NCBI GenBank assembly: GCA_020854055.1
Contig: JADZGD010000042.1
Coordinates: forward strand, 1 to 56,516
DNA length: 56,516 nt
DNA from: Bryobacterales bacterium
GTDB taxonomy: Bacteria; Acidobacteriota; Terriglobia; Bryobacterales; Bryobacteraceae
Reading direction: 5' to 3'
Part shown: positions 41,797-51,418 of the stretch, one piece after another
Numbering within the stretch: the first letter of the stretch is position 1
Layout: each line of letters starts with the position of its first letter
The notes under the pieces: generated by a model
Database searches by the model: none
What the model was told of the DNA's origin: nothing
What the model saw: only the letters and a program-made list of their open reading frames with translations
Made by a program: the position numbers and the translations under genes

Positions 41797-42258
41797 GTGA
41801 GTCTGAAAAACATTAATCTGCTGCTGATTGAGGACAACCCTGCGGATGCGCATCTTTTTGAGGTTGCGATTCGCGAAGCCGATGCCGGTTGCGCGGTAGC
41901 GGTGGCTCGCAACGGTGAAGCCGCCATCGCGTCGCTGACCGGTTCGGCGCGCCAGGATGCGAGGTTGCCGGAACTGATTGTCCTCGACCTCAATCTGCCT
42001 GGCAAGAGCGGCTTCGAAGTGTTGGAAGACCTGAAGCGGAATCCGCGCTTGAGGCGCATCCCTGTGATTATCTTTAGCAGTTCCAGCCATGCCGGCGACG
42101 TGCGTAGAGCCTACGAGCTGCAGGCGAGCTGCTACATCCGCAAGCCGGCAGACTGGGAATCGCTGGTGGACTTGATGCGCGCCATCAAGGGGTTCTGGTG
42201 TTCTTTCGCCGTGCTGCCGGATGAGCTGGCAACATTCAATGCCGCCGCTTACCGCTGA
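41797..42258 (+). CDS. Rcp1-like single-domain response regulator
   Basis: A 153-residue receiver domain with no output domain. Asp13 begins the acidic pocket (LLLIEDNPAD), Asp64 is the phospho-acceptor in VLDLNLPGKSG, Ser94/95 is the switch (IIFSSSS), and Lys116 is invariant (YIRKPA). A helical C-terminal extension resembles Rcp1-type regulators that pair with phytochrome-like kinases. No kinase is adjacent. The start is uncertain: GTG 41797 (SLKNINLLLIED) is chosen; a GTG at 41740 extends the frame with unrelated sequence. The stop overlaps the convergent trpD by 10 bp. Confidence 0.88.
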   Translation: MSLKNINLLLIEDNPADAHLFEVAIREADAGCAVAVARNGEAAIASLTGSARQDARLPELIVLDLNLPGKSGFEVLEDLKRNPRLRRIPVIIFSSSSHAGDVRRAYELQASCYIRKPADWESLVDLMRAIKGFWCSFAVLPDELATFNAAAYR

Positions 42259-43304
42259 GAGCCGTGCGGCGATTGGGCGACGCGGCGGCTGAATTCGACT
42301 AATTGCGCCAGCTTGGCGCGGGCCGCCCCGCTGTCGATGGCGCGGGCGGCCAGTTGCACACCATCGCGGAAGGTTTCCGTCCGCCCTGCCGCGACCAGCG
42401 CGGCCGAAGCGTTCACCAGCACGATATTGCGGGCAGGGCCCGGTTCGCCCGCAAGGACGCCGGTGGCGATGGCGCAGTTTTGCGGCAGATCCCCGCCTGT
42501 CAGGTTGGCAGCCGATGCCGGCGCAACACCGAAGTCCTCCGGTGTTACGGTGTGTTGAATGACTTCGCCTTTGGCCACCTCGATCAGTAGCGTTTCGCCG
42601 GTGGTGGTGATCTCGTCCAGGCCGTCGGAGCCATGAACAACGAAGCCGCGATGAAGGCCAAGCAAAGCCAGCGCCCGCGCCATCAATCCGGCTGCCGCCG
42701 CGGTGGGAGCACCCACTACCTGCACCGTCGCCCCGGCGGGATTGGTGAGGGGACCGAGAAGATTGAAGACCGTACGCATCTTCAGTTCCAGCCGCGCCGG
42801 TTGCGCGTAGCGCATTGCCGGATGCAAGGCTGGGGCAAACAGAAATCCGATCCCGGTTTCGGTAATGCATTGGGCGATTTGTTCCGGCGGCAGCGAGATG
42901 TTCACTCCCAGCGATTCAAGGATATCGGCGCTGCCGCAGCGGCTGGAGATGGAACGGTTGCCGTGTTTGGCGATACGGAGTCCGGCTCCGGCGACGACAA
43001 AAGCGGCTACCGTGGAGATGTTGAATGTGAAGGAGGAATCACCGCCGGTTCCACAAGTGTCCACCAGCGGTTCTTCGGCCGGCGCATCCACCGTGACATG
43101 CGCCGATTTTCCGCGCATGGCGCGGGCAAAGCCGAGCAACTCTTCCGCCGTTTCACACTTCATCTTCAGCGCCACCAGAAAGGCGGTCAACCGGGGTGTG
43201 GAAACCTCGCCCTCAAGCACCAGAGTCATGGCCCGTTCGGCGTCGGCCGCGGTGAGGTCCTCACCGTTCGACACGCGGTGCAGAAACGATAGAAACGACG
43301 GCAT
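42249..43304 (-). CDS. trpD: Anthranilate phosphoribosyltransferase
   Basis: Transfers phosphoribosyl from PRPP to anthranilate, the second step of tryptophan synthesis. The 351-residue protein contains the PRPP-binding CGTGGDSSFTFNISTVAAFVVAGAG (84-108), KHGNRSISSRCGSADILE (113-130), NLLGPLTNPA (181-190) and the acidic DGLDEIT (227-233). ATG 43304 (MPSFLSFLHRVSNGEDLTAADAE) matches the family start; the frame continues upstream antisense to sucC and should be ignored. It stands alone without trpE, trpG, trpC or trpBA, so the pathway is split on the chromosome. Confidence 0.94.
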   Translation of the reverse strand: MPSFLSFLHRVSNGEDLTAADAERAMTLVLEGEVSTPRLTAFLVALKMKCETAEELLGFARAMRGKSAHVTVDAPAEEPLVDTCGTGGDSSFTFNISTVAAFVVAGAGLRIAKHGNRSISSRCGSADILESLGVNISLPPEQIAQCITETGIGFLFAPALHPAMRYAQPARLELKMRTVFNLLGPLTNPAGATVQVVGAPTAAAAGLMARALALLGLHRGFVVHGSDGLDEITTTGETLLIEVAKGEVIQHTVTPEDFGVAPASAANLTGGDLPQNCAIATGVLAGEPGPARNIVLVNASAALVAAGRTETFRDGVQLAARAIDSGAARAKLAQLVEFSRRVAQSPHGSQR

Positions 43305-43424
43305 GTTATAGTGAGAATCGTTCGGCTTTTCTAGCGATCTTAACACGGGATGCGGCCGATCGGCCGTGTTTCCCGGGCCGCCGGACGCATCGCGCGGCGG
43401 CGTTCGATCCTGGAGCGAATTCCT

Positions 43425-44582
43425 ATGAACATTCACGAGTACCAGGCCAAGTCGATCCTGGCCCAATACGGTGTTCCCGTGCCGCGGGGCGAAGTTGCCT
43501 TTACCGTGGAAGAGGCCGAAGTGGCCGCCAAGAGCCTGGGTGGAAGCGTGGTTATCAAGGCCCAGATACACGCCGGTGGCCGCGGGAAGGGTGGCGGAGT
43601 CAAAGTGGCCGCGAACCTGGCCGAGGCCTCCGGGTTGGCGCGAAAGATACTGGGTATGCGGCTGGTGACCCACCAGACGGGACCCGAAGGACGAGTCGTC
43701 CAACGCCTGCTGGTTGAAGAGACTCTCCCGATCGAGCGTGAGCTGTATCTGGGCGTCGTTCTCGACCGCAGCCTGGGCAAACTGGTGCTGATGGCCTCGG
43801 CGGCCGGAGGCATGGAGATCGAGCAGGTAGCCGCCGCCACGCCGGAGTTGATCCTTAAAGAGACGATCGATCCCAGCCTCGGACTGGCGGCTTACCAGGC
43901 GCGAAACCTGGCCTTCGGCATGGGATTGCCGGCGGCGGCGGTGAATGGAGCCGTGGCCGCCATGACGGCACTGGTGAAAGCCTGTTTGGCCGTCGATGCC
44001 TCGCTGGCCGAGATTAATCCTTTTATCCTCACCACCGCCGGCCACCCCTACGCGCTGGACGCCAAAATCAACTTCGACGACAACGCGATGTTCCGCCACA
44101 AAGCGCTTCTCGACCTGCGCGACCTGAACGAAGAAGACCCCTTTGAGGTGGAGGCATCCAAATTTGGGTTGAACTACATCAAGCTGGACGGCACGGTGGG
44201 CTGCATGGTGAATGGCGCCGGCCTGGCGATGGCCACCATGGACATCATCAAGTATGCCGGCGGAAGCCCGGCGAACTTTCTCGACGTAGGTGGAGGCGCC
44301 AGTGAGGAGCAGATCAAGAACGCCTTCCGCATCCTGCTCTCCGATAAGGCGGTGCGCGCGGTCCTGATCAACATCTTCGGCGGAATTCTGCGCTGCGACG
44401 TGCTGGCTGCCGGCGTGGTTGCGGCGGCGCGCGACCTGGCCATCAAGGTGCCGATCGTGGTCCGGATGGAGGGTACCAACGTCGAACTGGGGCGGCAGAT
44501 CCTGCGTGATTCGGGATTTGATTTCACCGTGGCCGACGGCATGAAGGATGCCGCGGAAAAGGTAGTGAGGTTGGCAAAATGA
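43425..44582 (+). CDS. sucC: Succinyl-CoA synthetase, beta subunit
   Basis: ATP-grasp subunit of the TCA-cycle enzyme that makes ATP or GTP from succinyl-CoA. The 385-residue protein starts at ATG 43425 ([22 protein letters not shown]) with GGAG about 9 bases upstream. The nucleotide-binding [19 protein letters not shown], the [11 protein letters not shown] block, [11 protein letters not shown] and the C-terminal [23 protein letters not shown] and [17 protein letters not shown] are all present. It overlaps sucD by 4 bp at 44579-44582. Reading frames further upstream to 43350 are not part of the gene. Confidence 0.96.
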   Translation: MNIHEYQAKSILAQYGVPVPRGEVAFTVEEAEVAAKSLGGSVVIKAQIHAGGRGKGGGVKVAANLAEASGLARKILGMRLVTHQTGPEGRVVQRLLVEETLPIERELYLGVVLDRSLGKLVLMASAAGGMEIEQVAAATPELILKETIDPSLGLAAYQARNLAFGMGLPAAAVNGAVAAMTALVKACLAVDASLAEINPFILTTAGHPYALDAKINFDDNAMFRHKALLDLRDLNEEDPFEVEASKFGLNYIKLDGTVGCMVNGAGLAMATMDIIKYAGGSPANFLDVGGGASEEQIKNAFRILLSDKAVRAVLINIFGGILRCDVLAAGVVAAARDLAIKVPIVVRMEGTNVELGRQILRDSGFDFTVADGMKDAAEKVVRLAK

Positions 44583-45448
44583 GCGTTCTCATCGATCAGA
44601 ATACCCGCGTTTTGTTTCAGGGCTTCACCGGCCGCGAAGCGACATTTCACGCCCAGCAGGCCATCGCCTACGGCACCCATGTCGTCGGCGGCGTCGTGCC
44701 TGGCCGCGGCGGCCAGAACCACCTGGACCTGCCGGTATTCAACACCATGCGCGAGGCCGTGGCCGCCACCGGAGCCAACGCGTCGGTGATCTTTGTGCCG
44801 CCTCCGTTTGCCGCCGACGCGATGATGGAAGCCGCCAGCGTCGACCTGCCGCTGGTGGTGTGCATTACCGAAGGGATTCCGGTGCTCGACATGATTCGCG
44901 CCTGGCAGTTCCTTCAGGGGCGCAAGACACGTCTCATCGGACCCAATTGCCCCGGTATCATCTCGCCCGGCAAGTCGAAAATCGGCATTATGCCCGGTCA
45001 CATCCACTTGCAGGGACATGTGGGCGTGGTTTCCCGCTCGGGCACGCTCACCTATGAAGCCGTGGGGCAGTTGACGTCGCTCGGCATCGGCCAATCGACG
45101 TGCATTGGCATCGGCGGCGACCCGATCATCGGAACCAGTTTTATCGACGCCATCCGTCTGTTCAACGAAGACGCCGATACACACGCCATCGTGATGATCG
45201 GTGAGATCGGCGGCAATGCCGAGGAGAACGCGGCGGCCTACATTCGCGAGAACGTTCGTAAGCCGGTGGTGGGATTCATCGCCGGACAGACCGCGCCTCC
45301 CGGGCGCCGCATGGGCCACGCCGGTGCGATCATCTCAGGCGGCAGTGGAAAGGCGTCGCACAAGATTGCCGCCATGCGCGAGGCGGGGATCACCGTCTGT
45401 GACTCGCCGGCCGACATCGGGGCGCGCATCGGGGAACTGTTGCAGTAA
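44579..45448 (+). CDS. sucD: Succinyl-CoA synthetase, alpha subunit
   Basis: CoA-binding subunit of 289 residues that carries the phosphohistidine. [35 protein letters not shown] is the CoA-binding N-terminus, and [11 protein letters not shown] is typical. The catalytic His247 is in [13 protein letters not shown]. It overlaps sucC by 4 bp (ATGA), so the pair is co-translated. ndk starts 20 bp downstream on the same strand, so the three genes form one unit. Confidence 0.96.
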   Translation: MSVLIDQNTRVLFQGFTGREATFHAQQAIAYGTHVVGGVVPGRGGQNHLDLPVFNTMREAVAATGANASVIFVPPPFAADAMMEAASVDLPLVVCITEGIPVLDMIRAWQFLQGRKTRLIGPNCPGIISPGKSKIGIMPGHIHLQGHVGVVSRSGTLTYEAVGQLTSLGIGQSTCIGIGGDPIIGTSFIDAIRLFNEDADTHAIVMIGEIGGNAEENAAAYIRENVRKPVVGFIAGQTAPPGRRMGHAGAIISGGSGKASHKIAAMREAGITVCDSPADIGARIGELLQ

Positions 45449-45468
45449 GGAGAATCGAACCTAACATC

Positions 45469-45882
45469 ATGGAAAGAACTTTCGCAATCATCAAGCCTGA
45501 TGCCGTCGCCGCGGGCAGTGCCGGACAAATCCTGTCGATTATCGAAAAGCAGGGCTTCCGTATCCTCGGCATGAAAATGCTGCGCATGAGGCGGGAGCAG
45601 GCTGAGGGATTCTATGCCGTCCACAAGGCCCGGCCCTTTTTTGCCGGACTGGTGGCGTTCATGACCGAAGGGCCGGTAGTGGTGCTGGCGCTGGAGCGCG
45701 AAGATGCCATCCTCAAGTGGCGTGAGGTAATGGGCGCCACCAACCCGGCCAACGCCGCCGAAGGCACCATTCGCAGACAGTTTGCCACCGATATCGAGCG
45801 AAACGCCGTCCACGGGTCCGACGCGCCGGAGACGGCCGCGGCCGAGATTCCGTTCTTCTTCTCGACCTCGGAACTTCTGTAG
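45469..45882 (+). CDS. ndk: Nucleoside-diphosphate kinase
   Basis: Balances nucleoside triphosphate pools by ping-pong transfer from ATP to NDPs; 137 residues, normal length. The start [51 protein letters not shown] and the catalytic His115 in [16 protein letters not shown] are characteristic. AAGGAGA lies 14 bases before the ATG. Placement after sucCD fits a link between GTP/ATP production by succinyl-CoA synthetase and nucleotide balance. A hairpin follows at 45891-45914. Confidence 0.96.
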   Translation: MERTFAIIKPDAVAAGSAGQILSIIEKQGFRILGMKMLRMRREQAEGFYAVHKARPFFAGLVAFMTEGPVVVLALEREDAILKWREVMGATNPANAAEGTIRRQFATDIERNAVHGSDAPETAAAEIPFFFSTSELL

Positions 45883-45890
45883 CACGTAAC

Positions 45891-45914
45891 GGCGGGCCGC
45901 TTGCCCGGTCCGCC
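45891..45914 (+). terminator. Hairpin between ndk and fabH
   Basis: GGCGGGCC at 45891-45898 pairs with GGTCCGCC at 45907-45914 (eight pairs, one G-U) around an 8-base loop. It lies 9 bp after the ndk stop and 20 bp before the convergent fabH end, so it could stop transcription from both sides. There is no T run. Confidence 0.45.
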
Positions 45915-45933
45915 GCCCTTCTCCGGTTTGGAC

Positions 45934-46926
45934 TCAGTAGGCCCAGCGCCAGAGATTGGCGCCAACCGTGTAGCCGGCCCCCACGGCGGCAAATACCACC
46001 AGATCGCCCTTCTTCAGCTTTCCCCGCTCGATGGCGTCACGTGTTGCCAGAGGAATTGTTCCGGCCGTGGTGTTGCCGTAATCCTGGATGTTGATGATCA
46101 CCTTCTCCGGGCAGATCCCCAACCGCTCCGCCGCGGCGTTGATGATGCGGATATTGGCCTGGTGGGGGATCAGTACGCCGACATCTTCGCCGGTGAAGTT
46201 GTTCCGCGCGAGGATGTCGCGGCTGACTTCGTACATCTTGCGGACCGCGTATTTGAACACCTGTCCCCCATCCTGGTGGACGTAGTGCAGGCGTTTGTCG
46301 ACCGTTTCATGAGAGGGCGGCATGCGGCTTCCACCGGCGGGCATTTTAAGCGCCTCCGCGCCGGAGCCGTCGATCTCGTTTTTGAAGTCGAGGAATCCGG
46401 CATCCTCGCCATCTTCGGCGGGTTCCAGCAGCATCGCGCCGGCGCCATCGCCGAACAGCACGCAGGTGGCGCGGTCTGTGTAGTCAATGATGCGGGACAT
46501 GGTGTCGGCGCCGATTACCAGCACCTTCCTGTGCTGCCCGCCGGAGATCAGGTGCGCGCCCACCGTGAGTCCGTAGACGAAACTGCTGCAGGCGGCCACC
46601 AGATCGAAGCCCCAGGCGCCCTTGGCACCAAGCCGGTTCTGCACCAGGCAGGCGGTGGAGGGGAACATCATGTCCGGCGTCACCGTGCAGACCAGAATCG
46701 CATCCAGTTGCGTAGCCTCGATGCCACGGTTGGCCAGCGCGATTTTGGCCGCTTCCACGGCCATGTCGGAGGTGGCCATCGACGGGCCGGCGATGTGGCG
46801 TTGAATGATACCGGTTCGCTCGAGAATCCACTCATTGGTGGTTGCCACCATCTTCTCGAGATCGTGATTGGTCAGCAGTCCGGGCGGCGTGTAACAGCCC
46901 AGGGCGCTGATCTTCGCTCTGATCAA
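45934..46926 (-). CDS. fabH: 3-oxoacyl-ACP synthase III
   Basis: Condenses acetyl-CoA (or a branched acyl-CoA) with malonyl-ACP to begin fatty-acid synthesis. The 330-residue protein has the Cys-His-Asn triad: Cys113 in [10 protein letters not shown], His255 in IPHQANIRI and Asn285 in DYGNTTAG. The start is read as a TTG at 46926 ([15 protein letters not shown]) because GGAGG sits 4 bases upstream and the sequence from there is of family length. The frame is open to 47100, but that part lacks similarity and overlaps the divergent metalloprotease. Divergent starts are 53 bp apart. Confidence 0.94.
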   Translation of the reverse strand: MIRAKISALGCYTPPGLLTNHDLEKMVATTNEWILERTGIIQRHIAGPSMATSDMAVEAAKIALANRGIEATQLDAILVCTVTPDMMFPSTACLVQNRLGAKGAWGFDLVAACSSFVYGLTVGAHLISGGQHRKVLVIGADTMSRIIDYTDRATCVLFGDGAGAMLLEPAEDGEDAGFLDFKNEIDGSGAEALKMPAGGSRMPPSHETVDKRLHYVHQDGGQVFKYAVRKMYEVSRDILARNNFTGEDVGVLIPHQANIRIINAAAERLGICPEKVIINIQDYGNTTAGTIPLATRDAIERGKLKKGDLVVFAAVGAGYTVGANLWRWAY

Positions 46927-46979
46927 GAATCCTCCAAAGAATATGATTGTAACTTGCCAGTATGCTAAATTCGTAAGCA

Positions 46980-47687
46980 ATGTGCGCCGAGAGCGCTTTG
47001 CTCTTCGAGTCTCCAGAACAGATTTACGCCAGAGTGTTTCACCAGTTGCGGCCCAGAACGCCGGTTCCCGAGGTGCGCGTCTCGTTTCACAGATTTGCAA
47101 ACGCGAACAGCTTCATCAAGTGGTCCGCCTCGACGCTGGAGGTCCGAATGTCGGACATTCTAGCGGGCGCGGGGGCCCCGGTGCTCGAAGCCCTGGCTCA
47201 GATTCTGCTCCACAAATTGCTGCGGCGTCCGGTGCCGGCAATCTATCCGGAGCGCTACCGGCGCTTTCTGAACCGCGCGGACGTTCGCCGCAACCTCCAC
47301 CTGGTAAGACAGATCCGCGGACGCAAGTTCGTTTCCGGCCCGCAGGGTGAAGTCTATAATCTGGACGATATTTTCGAGCGGCTGAACCACGAACATTTTT
47401 TCGGTTTGATGGCGCGGCCGCGCCTGGGGTGGAGCCGGCGGGCATCCCGCACCATGCTCGGCCATTTCGATCCCTCACACAATGCGATTATTCTGAGCCG
47501 GATTCTGGATAACCAGAATATTCCCGCCATATTGGTGGAGTATGTGATGTTCCACGAGATGTTGCATCTGCGTTACCCGGTAGAGCACAACGGCAGCCGG
47601 CGCAGGGTGCATACGCGGGAATTTCGCCAGGCGGAGAAGCAGTTTCCGGGGTTGAAACAGGCGCGTGAGGCGATGAAGAAGCTGTGA
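46980..47687 (+). CDS. SprT-like/M48-type zinc metalloprotease
   Basis: A 235-residue protein with the HExxH zinc motif HEMLH (192-196) and a third-ligand candidate His211 in [18 protein letters not shown], the arrangement seen in SprT/WSS/YgjP-like metallopeptidases. The N-terminal half carries [25 protein letters not shown] and a helical [12 protein letters not shown] stretch, as in the acidobacterial family. Substrate unknown. The start is ATG 46980. It is divergent from fabH, and its stop forms part of a hairpin shared with the convergent gene. Confidence 0.83.
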   Translation: MCAESALLFESPEQIYARVFHQLRPRTPVPEVRVSFHRFANANSFIKWSASTLEVRMSDILAGAGAPVLEALAQILLHKLLRRPVPAIYPERYRRFLNRADVRRNLHLVRQIRGRKFVSGPQGEVYNLDDIFERLNHEHFFGLMARPRLGWSRRASRTMLGHFDPSHNAIILSRILDNQNIPAILVEYVMFHEMLHLRYPVEHNGSRRRVHTREFRQAEKQFPGLKQAREAMKKL

Positions 47688-47707
47688 GCCGCCCGGGCGG
47701 CGGCTCA
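47685..47707 (+). terminator. Strong hairpin between convergent genes
   Basis: TGAGCCGCC at 47685-47693 pairs perfectly with GGCGGCTCA at 47699-47707 around the 5-base loop CGGGC. The first arm includes the stop codon of the metalloprotease gene, and the hairpin lies 15 bp before the end of the convergent gene. It is a likely two-way terminator, though no T run follows. Confidence 0.5.
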
Positions 47708-47722
47708 CCGGCGGGAGAACCT

Positions 47723-48238
47723 TCAGACCGTGGCGGCCGTTGGGGTGAGTTGCGCGTGCAGAATGGCCAACGGGCGTACCACCCGGGTCAGATCCACGGA
47801 GCCGAACCCAAGCGAGCCGAAAACCACCTGAATCCGGGCAAGCTGGAACGCGATGTTAAAAGAAATCTGCAGGCGAAGCAGTTCCTTGGTCAACTCCGGG
47901 CGGTCCTCCGATGAGTACAGGGCAATCACCCGTCCCGCCAGGCACAGACGATTAAAGTCCCGCCGCAGGCTTCTCAGGTAGGCCCGGCGAATCCTCTGAC
48001 GGTCTCGTTGGAGCTTCCCGGCGATGCCCTGACCGGGGCCGGCGAGAGCGCCGGCGAACGTCAGGTCGCGGTCATCGAGCAGTCTCTCCATAGGCGCATA
48101 CTTACGCATGGAAAAGCGATCCAGCCAGCCGGATTCAAACTCGGGAAGGTTCGGACGGGCCAACAACTGCCGGAGCAGATACGTGAACGCAACGGCCGGT
48201 AATAGAAAAACAGCAGCTCCAAGCCAGAGTATTGCCAT
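47723..48238 (-). CDS. Membrane-anchored protein of unknown function
   Basis: A 171-residue protein with one N-terminal transmembrane segment (ILWLGAAVFLLPAVAFTYLL) and a largely helical, Arg-rich cytoplasmic part (KLQRDRQRIRRAYLRSLRRDFNRLCLAGRVIALY). I recognise no family. It is 105 bp downstream of a multi-spanning membrane protein gene on the same strand and may work with it; this is inferred only from position. Confidence 0.65.
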   Translation of the reverse strand: MAILWLGAAVFLLPAVAFTYLLRQLLARPNLPEFESGWLDRFSMRKYAPMERLLDDRDLTFAGALAGPGQGIAGKLQRDRQRIRRAYLRSLRRDFNRLCLAGRVIALYSSEDRPELTKELLRLQISFNIAFQLARIQVVFGSLGFGSVDLTRVVRPLAILHAQLTPTAATV

Positions 48239-48343
48239 CGGTTGATCTCCTCGTAAACGCGTGCGATTCAGAATAATCTAAAACCGCTGGAAATGCAACG
48301 GTAAATTTACGGGAAATTAGCGATTGGCGCAAAAAATCCGTCA

Positions 48344-49114
48344 TTACTTGCGGGTGGTACGCAGCAGGCTGGCGTTGAGAGCATCCAGATGATTGAGAAC
48401 CCGCTGTTCGTCGGAGTCACTCATTCTGGGCCGGAGTCTCAACTGGCGCGTCTCCCCTCCCGGTTTCAGCAGCAGAATCCAGGCGCCGAGACACAATACG
48501 GAGATCACCTGAAGGCTTGTACTGAGAGCGCGGGTGACGCCGAATCCGAGCAGGTTCCGGACGAGTAAACCCGCCGCGTAGCAGGTGAAGTAGACGGCAA
48601 AAATCAATGTATGTATCACCAGATTCCGCGACAGGGGTATCGGATACCAGCGCAGGAACAGGACCATCAACAGAATGAACAGCAGCAGGCTGGAAAATAA
48701 CCCACGGCGTATTATATTGAAATACACCAGCTCGGGATACTTCGTAATCGGCGTGGATAAATCGGCCGTCAGGGTGAGCAGCGAGACGGCAATACTAACC
48801 GCCAGAGCCAACCACACAGCCCACTGGCTGATGGTGGCGATACCGCGGAATTTGCCGAGAATGAGGCTGGTTAATTCCAGGACAATCAGCACGTACAGGA
48901 GCCACAAAATCGGTTCGGTGTACATCCAGAGCGTGCCGTAGATGGTCTCGGTGGGGCTGAAATTGAGCAGCACCAGCGAGCGGATGGTCCGCACCAGTAA
49001 ATAGGTGAACAGCCAGGGATAAATCCGATGGAGCCGTGTCCAGTACAGGCGGCATGCCAGGATTGCCGTTCCGGCAATGGTGATCAGCCACAGAGATTGT
49101 TCGAGCCACCACAT
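48344..49114 (-). CDS. Polytopic membrane protein of unknown function
   Basis: A 256-residue integral membrane protein with about seven hydrophobic helices (ITIAGTAILACRLYW, LFTYLLVRTIRSLVLLNF, ILWLLYVLIVLELTSLIL, AVWLALAVSIAVSLLTLTA, SSLLLFILLMVLFLRW, NLVIHTLIFAVYFTCYAAGLL and LQVISVLCLGAWILLL). The C-terminal 40 residues are charged and cytoplasmic. Similar seven-helix proteins are frequent in acidobacteria, with no known role. Followed by the single-pass protein gene on the same strand. Confidence 0.72.
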   Translation of the reverse strand: MWWLEQSLWLITIAGTAILACRLYWTRLHRIYPWLFTYLLVRTIRSLVLLNFSPTETIYGTLWMYTEPILWLLYVLIVLELTSLILGKFRGIATISQWAVWLALAVSIAVSLLTLTADLSTPITKYPELVYFNIIRRGLFSSLLLFILLMVLFLRWYPIPLSRNLVIHTLIFAVYFTCYAAGLLVRNLLGFGVTRALSTSLQVISVLCLGAWILLLKPGGETRQLRLRPRMSDSDEQRVLNHLDALNASLLRTTRK

Positions 49115-49197
49115 CAGTCCGCGCTGCTAACTTCCTATTTTAATCTAGATTTACATCACCGCGCCGGGCTCTGACTGGCCAAAGCATTGAGATACAG

Positions 49198-49608
49198 TCA
49201 CTTTACACCAATTCCAAAAAACGCGTGGTACTTTGGGGGCAACTTCCGGGGACGGAAATCCCGGCCGCAAAAAACGTGCCGGGTTTCACCCTTGGCGAGC
49301 AGGCGCGCCTCTGCTATATGCCGAATTTCGTAGCCGAACGTCACCATCCTGAAATTGGCGCCGGCTATCCGGGTCGATACGCCGATTTCGTCATCGTAGC
49401 GGGCGGGAGACAGATAGCGGCAATGGACTTCGGCTACCACCAGCAGAATTCCCTCCTCGGCTTCCATGTCCCGGTAGCGGATTCCCAACGAACGGCACAA
49501 CTCGGTCCGCCCGACCTCCATCCAGACGATGTAATTGGCATAGTAAGCCACCCCCATCTGGTCGGTTTCGGCATACCGTACGCGCAGACGCGTTTCGTAT
49601 TCGAGCAT
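49198..49608 (-). CDS. Acyl-CoA thioesterase, YbgC/4HBT hot-dog fold
   Basis: A 136-residue hot-dog-fold thioesterase. The family active-site segment is VRYAETDQMGVAYYANYIVWMEVGRTELCRSLG, with Asp16 of TDQMG as the catalytic acid, and EVHCRYLSPARYDDEIGVSTRI follows. Members hydrolyse short acyl-CoA or 4-hydroxybenzoyl-CoA. The start at ATG 49608 leaves 97 bp to the divergent MoaD-MoaE fusion. Substrate not assignable from sequence. Confidence 0.9.
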   Translation of the reverse strand: MLEYETRLRVRYAETDQMGVAYYANYIVWMEVGRTELCRSLGIRYRDMEAEEGILLVVAEVHCRYLSPARYDDEIGVSTRIAGANFRMVTFGYEIRHIAEARLLAKGETRHVFCGRDFRPRKLPPKYHAFFGIGVK

Positions 49609-49705
49609 GAACTTTCGATTTTAGCCTTCTCCCGGGAGCGGTTTCAGCAGGCGGCGCCGCCCGTCGAAACCGGATTGCACGGCACACGTCTGTTACGATG
49701 ATCGG

Positions 49706-50422
49706 GTGTATATCAGAGTGCTGTTTTTCGGAATCCTGAAGGACCTGGCGGGCTGTGCCGGGGAGACGGCTGAATTTCCGGAAGGCACCACGATCGAGCA
49801 GGTTTGGAATCGTTATGCTGCCCGCTATCCGGGGCTTGGGCCGGCGCGGGCCAGCGTGCTGGCGGCGCGCAACCAGGAGTTTGCCGCCGCCAACTCACCC
49901 GTAGCCGAGGGAGATGAGATCGCCTTTCTGCCGCCGGTAAGCGGTGGCAGCGCCCGCTACACCCACGAAACCGTGGAACGGGAAGGACATTTTTATGCGC
50001 TCACCCGCGATCCGCTGGACGTGCAAGGCGTTACCAGGCGCCTGCTGCAAGGCCAGGATGGAGCCGTGGTGGCCTTTGAAGGCGTGGTGCGCAATAACAC
50101 CAGGGGCCGCCCGACGCTGTATTTGACCTACGAATGTTACGAATCGATGGCGATCAAGGTCATGACGCAAATCGGCAACGAGATTGCCGCTTCCCACGCA
50201 ATCAGCCGGATCGCCCTGGTGCACCGGCTGGGCCGGATGGAGATCGGCGAGACCAGCGTTGCCGTTATTGCCTGCGCACCACACCGCCGGCCGGCCTTCG
50301 AGGCGGCGTTGGAGGGCATCAACCGGCTGAAGAGATTCGTTCCCATCTGGAAAAAAGAATACTTTGCCGATGGAGAGGTGTGGGTGGACGGCGAGTGGGA
50401 CGATTCGCTTCGCGGGCTCTGA
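49706..50422 (+). CDS. Fused molybdopterin synthase MoaD-MoaE
   Basis: Makes molybdopterin from cyclic pyranopterin monophosphate. Residues 1-81 are a MoaD ubiquitin-like domain ending VSGG (Gly80-Gly81). Residues 88-238 are MoaE, with FYALTRDPLDVQGVTRRLL, GAVVAFEGVVRNNTRGR, LVHRLGRMEIGETSVAVIACAPHR and the catalytic Lys216/217 in PIWKKEYFADGEVWV. In separate MoaD the Gly-Gly is the C-terminus that becomes a thiocarboxylate; here Ser82 follows, so cleavage after Gly81 should be required, as shown for the fused MoaX of Mycobacterium tuberculosis. The start is GTG 49706. Confidence 0.93.
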   Translation: MYIRVLFFGILKDLAGCAGETAEFPEGTTIEQVWNRYAARYPGLGPARASVLAARNQEFAAANSPVAEGDEIAFLPPVSGGSARYTHETVEREGHFYALTRDPLDVQGVTRRLLQGQDGAVVAFEGVVRNNTRGRPTLYLTYECYESMAIKVMTQIGNEIAASHAISRIALVHRLGRMEIGETSVAVIACAPHRRPAFEAALEGINRLKRFVPIWKKEYFADGEVWVDGEWDDSLRGL

Positions 50423-51342
50423 TTGCACTGCTGTTCGCGGCCCTGGCCGCGGCCCAGGACGAGCCCGTCTTTTCGGTGGATGTGCGGCTCATCCGGCTTC
50501 TGGTAACGGTGAAGGACGACTATGGCCGGCCCGTTACCAGGCTTGGCCCTCAGGATTTCCAGGTGTATGACAATGGCATTCTCCAGAAAGTTGTCATCTT
50601 CGAACCGCACACCGAGCAGCCGCTTTCCATTGCCGTATTGATTGACGCCTCCGGATCCACCGCCAAGGACCTGCGCTCTGAGAAGGATTCGGTGCGGCGG
50701 TTTTTGAATGCCGTAATCCGCCAGGGTAATCCCGACGACGCCGCCTCCATTTATTCGTTCAATTACGACGTTCACCAGGTGGTCGATTTCACCCGCAACC
50801 TGCGCAGTGTGGAGGCTGCCCTCAAGGGCATCAAGGCGGAAGGCGGCACTTCGATGTACGATGCGTTGATCCTGTCCAGCCCGTATCTTGCGGATCGCGA
50901 GGGCCGTCACGCCATCATCCTGATCACCGACGGCGGCGATACCACTTCCTACTACCGCTTCCAGCAGGCGGTAGAAGCGGTGCACCGGGCCGACGCGGTA
51001 GCCTATCCGATTCTTGTCATTCCTATTACCGCCGACGCGGGGCGAAATATCGGCGGGGAGAATGCATTGTCCACCTTGGCACGGGACACCGGGGGCCGCG
51101 TATTTACACCATCGGATGGCGCTTCGTTGGACTCCGCATTCGAGGAGATTCTCTCCGAACTGCGCACTCAATACCTGATCGGATACTATCCGCGCGGTAT
51201 TCCGCAGTCCACCGAGCGCTTTCACCGGGTGGAGGTTCGGGTAGCCCGGCCCGGTTTGCACGTCTCCTCCCGCAGCGGCTATTATGAGGATTCAGAGAAG
51301 CAGCCGGCGCCACGCCGTCGTTCCGGACCGGGCGGCCGGTGA
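50395..51342 (+). CDS. Secreted VWFA protein, acidobacterial type
   Basis: A 315-residue exported protein with signal peptide (ASRALIALLFAALAAAQ) and a VWFA domain of the acidobacterial VWFA-related family (TIGR03436 type). FSVDVRLIRLLVTVKDDYGRPV and the PQDFQVYDNGILQKV opening are typical, followed by the MIDAS motif LIDASGST (Asp84, Ser86, Ser88) and ILITDGGDTTSYY. Such proteins bind divalent cations and protein ligands outside the cell; the role is unknown. It starts at a probable GTG (50395) inside the last codons of the MoaD-MoaE gene, so the two are transcribed together. Confidence 0.88.
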   Translation: MGRFASRALIALLFAALAAAQDEPVFSVDVRLIRLLVTVKDDYGRPVTRLGPQDFQVYDNGILQKVVIFEPHTEQPLSIAVLIDASGSTAKDLRSEKDSVRRFLNAVIRQGNPDDAASIYSFNYDVHQVVDFTRNLRSVEAALKGIKAEGGTSMYDALILSSPYLADREGRHAIILITDGGDTTSYYRFQQAVEAVHRADAVAYPILVIPITADAGRNIGGENALSTLARDTGGRVFTPSDGASLDSAFEEILSELRTQYLIGYYPRGIPQSTERFHRVEVRVARPGLHVSSRSGYYEDSEKQPAPRRRSGPGGR

Positions 51343-51418
51343 GCGCGCGTCCATCCCGAACATGCCGGGGTGAGGCGATGCCACGCTCCAGCGGCCCGGA
51401 GGCGCCAAAGGTAACGCC

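Noticed and set aside
42249..44099. A 616-residue open frame on the minus strand that extends trpD
   Set aside because: The trpD family start is at 43304. Upstream of that the frame is antisense to sucC, with no recognisable domain.
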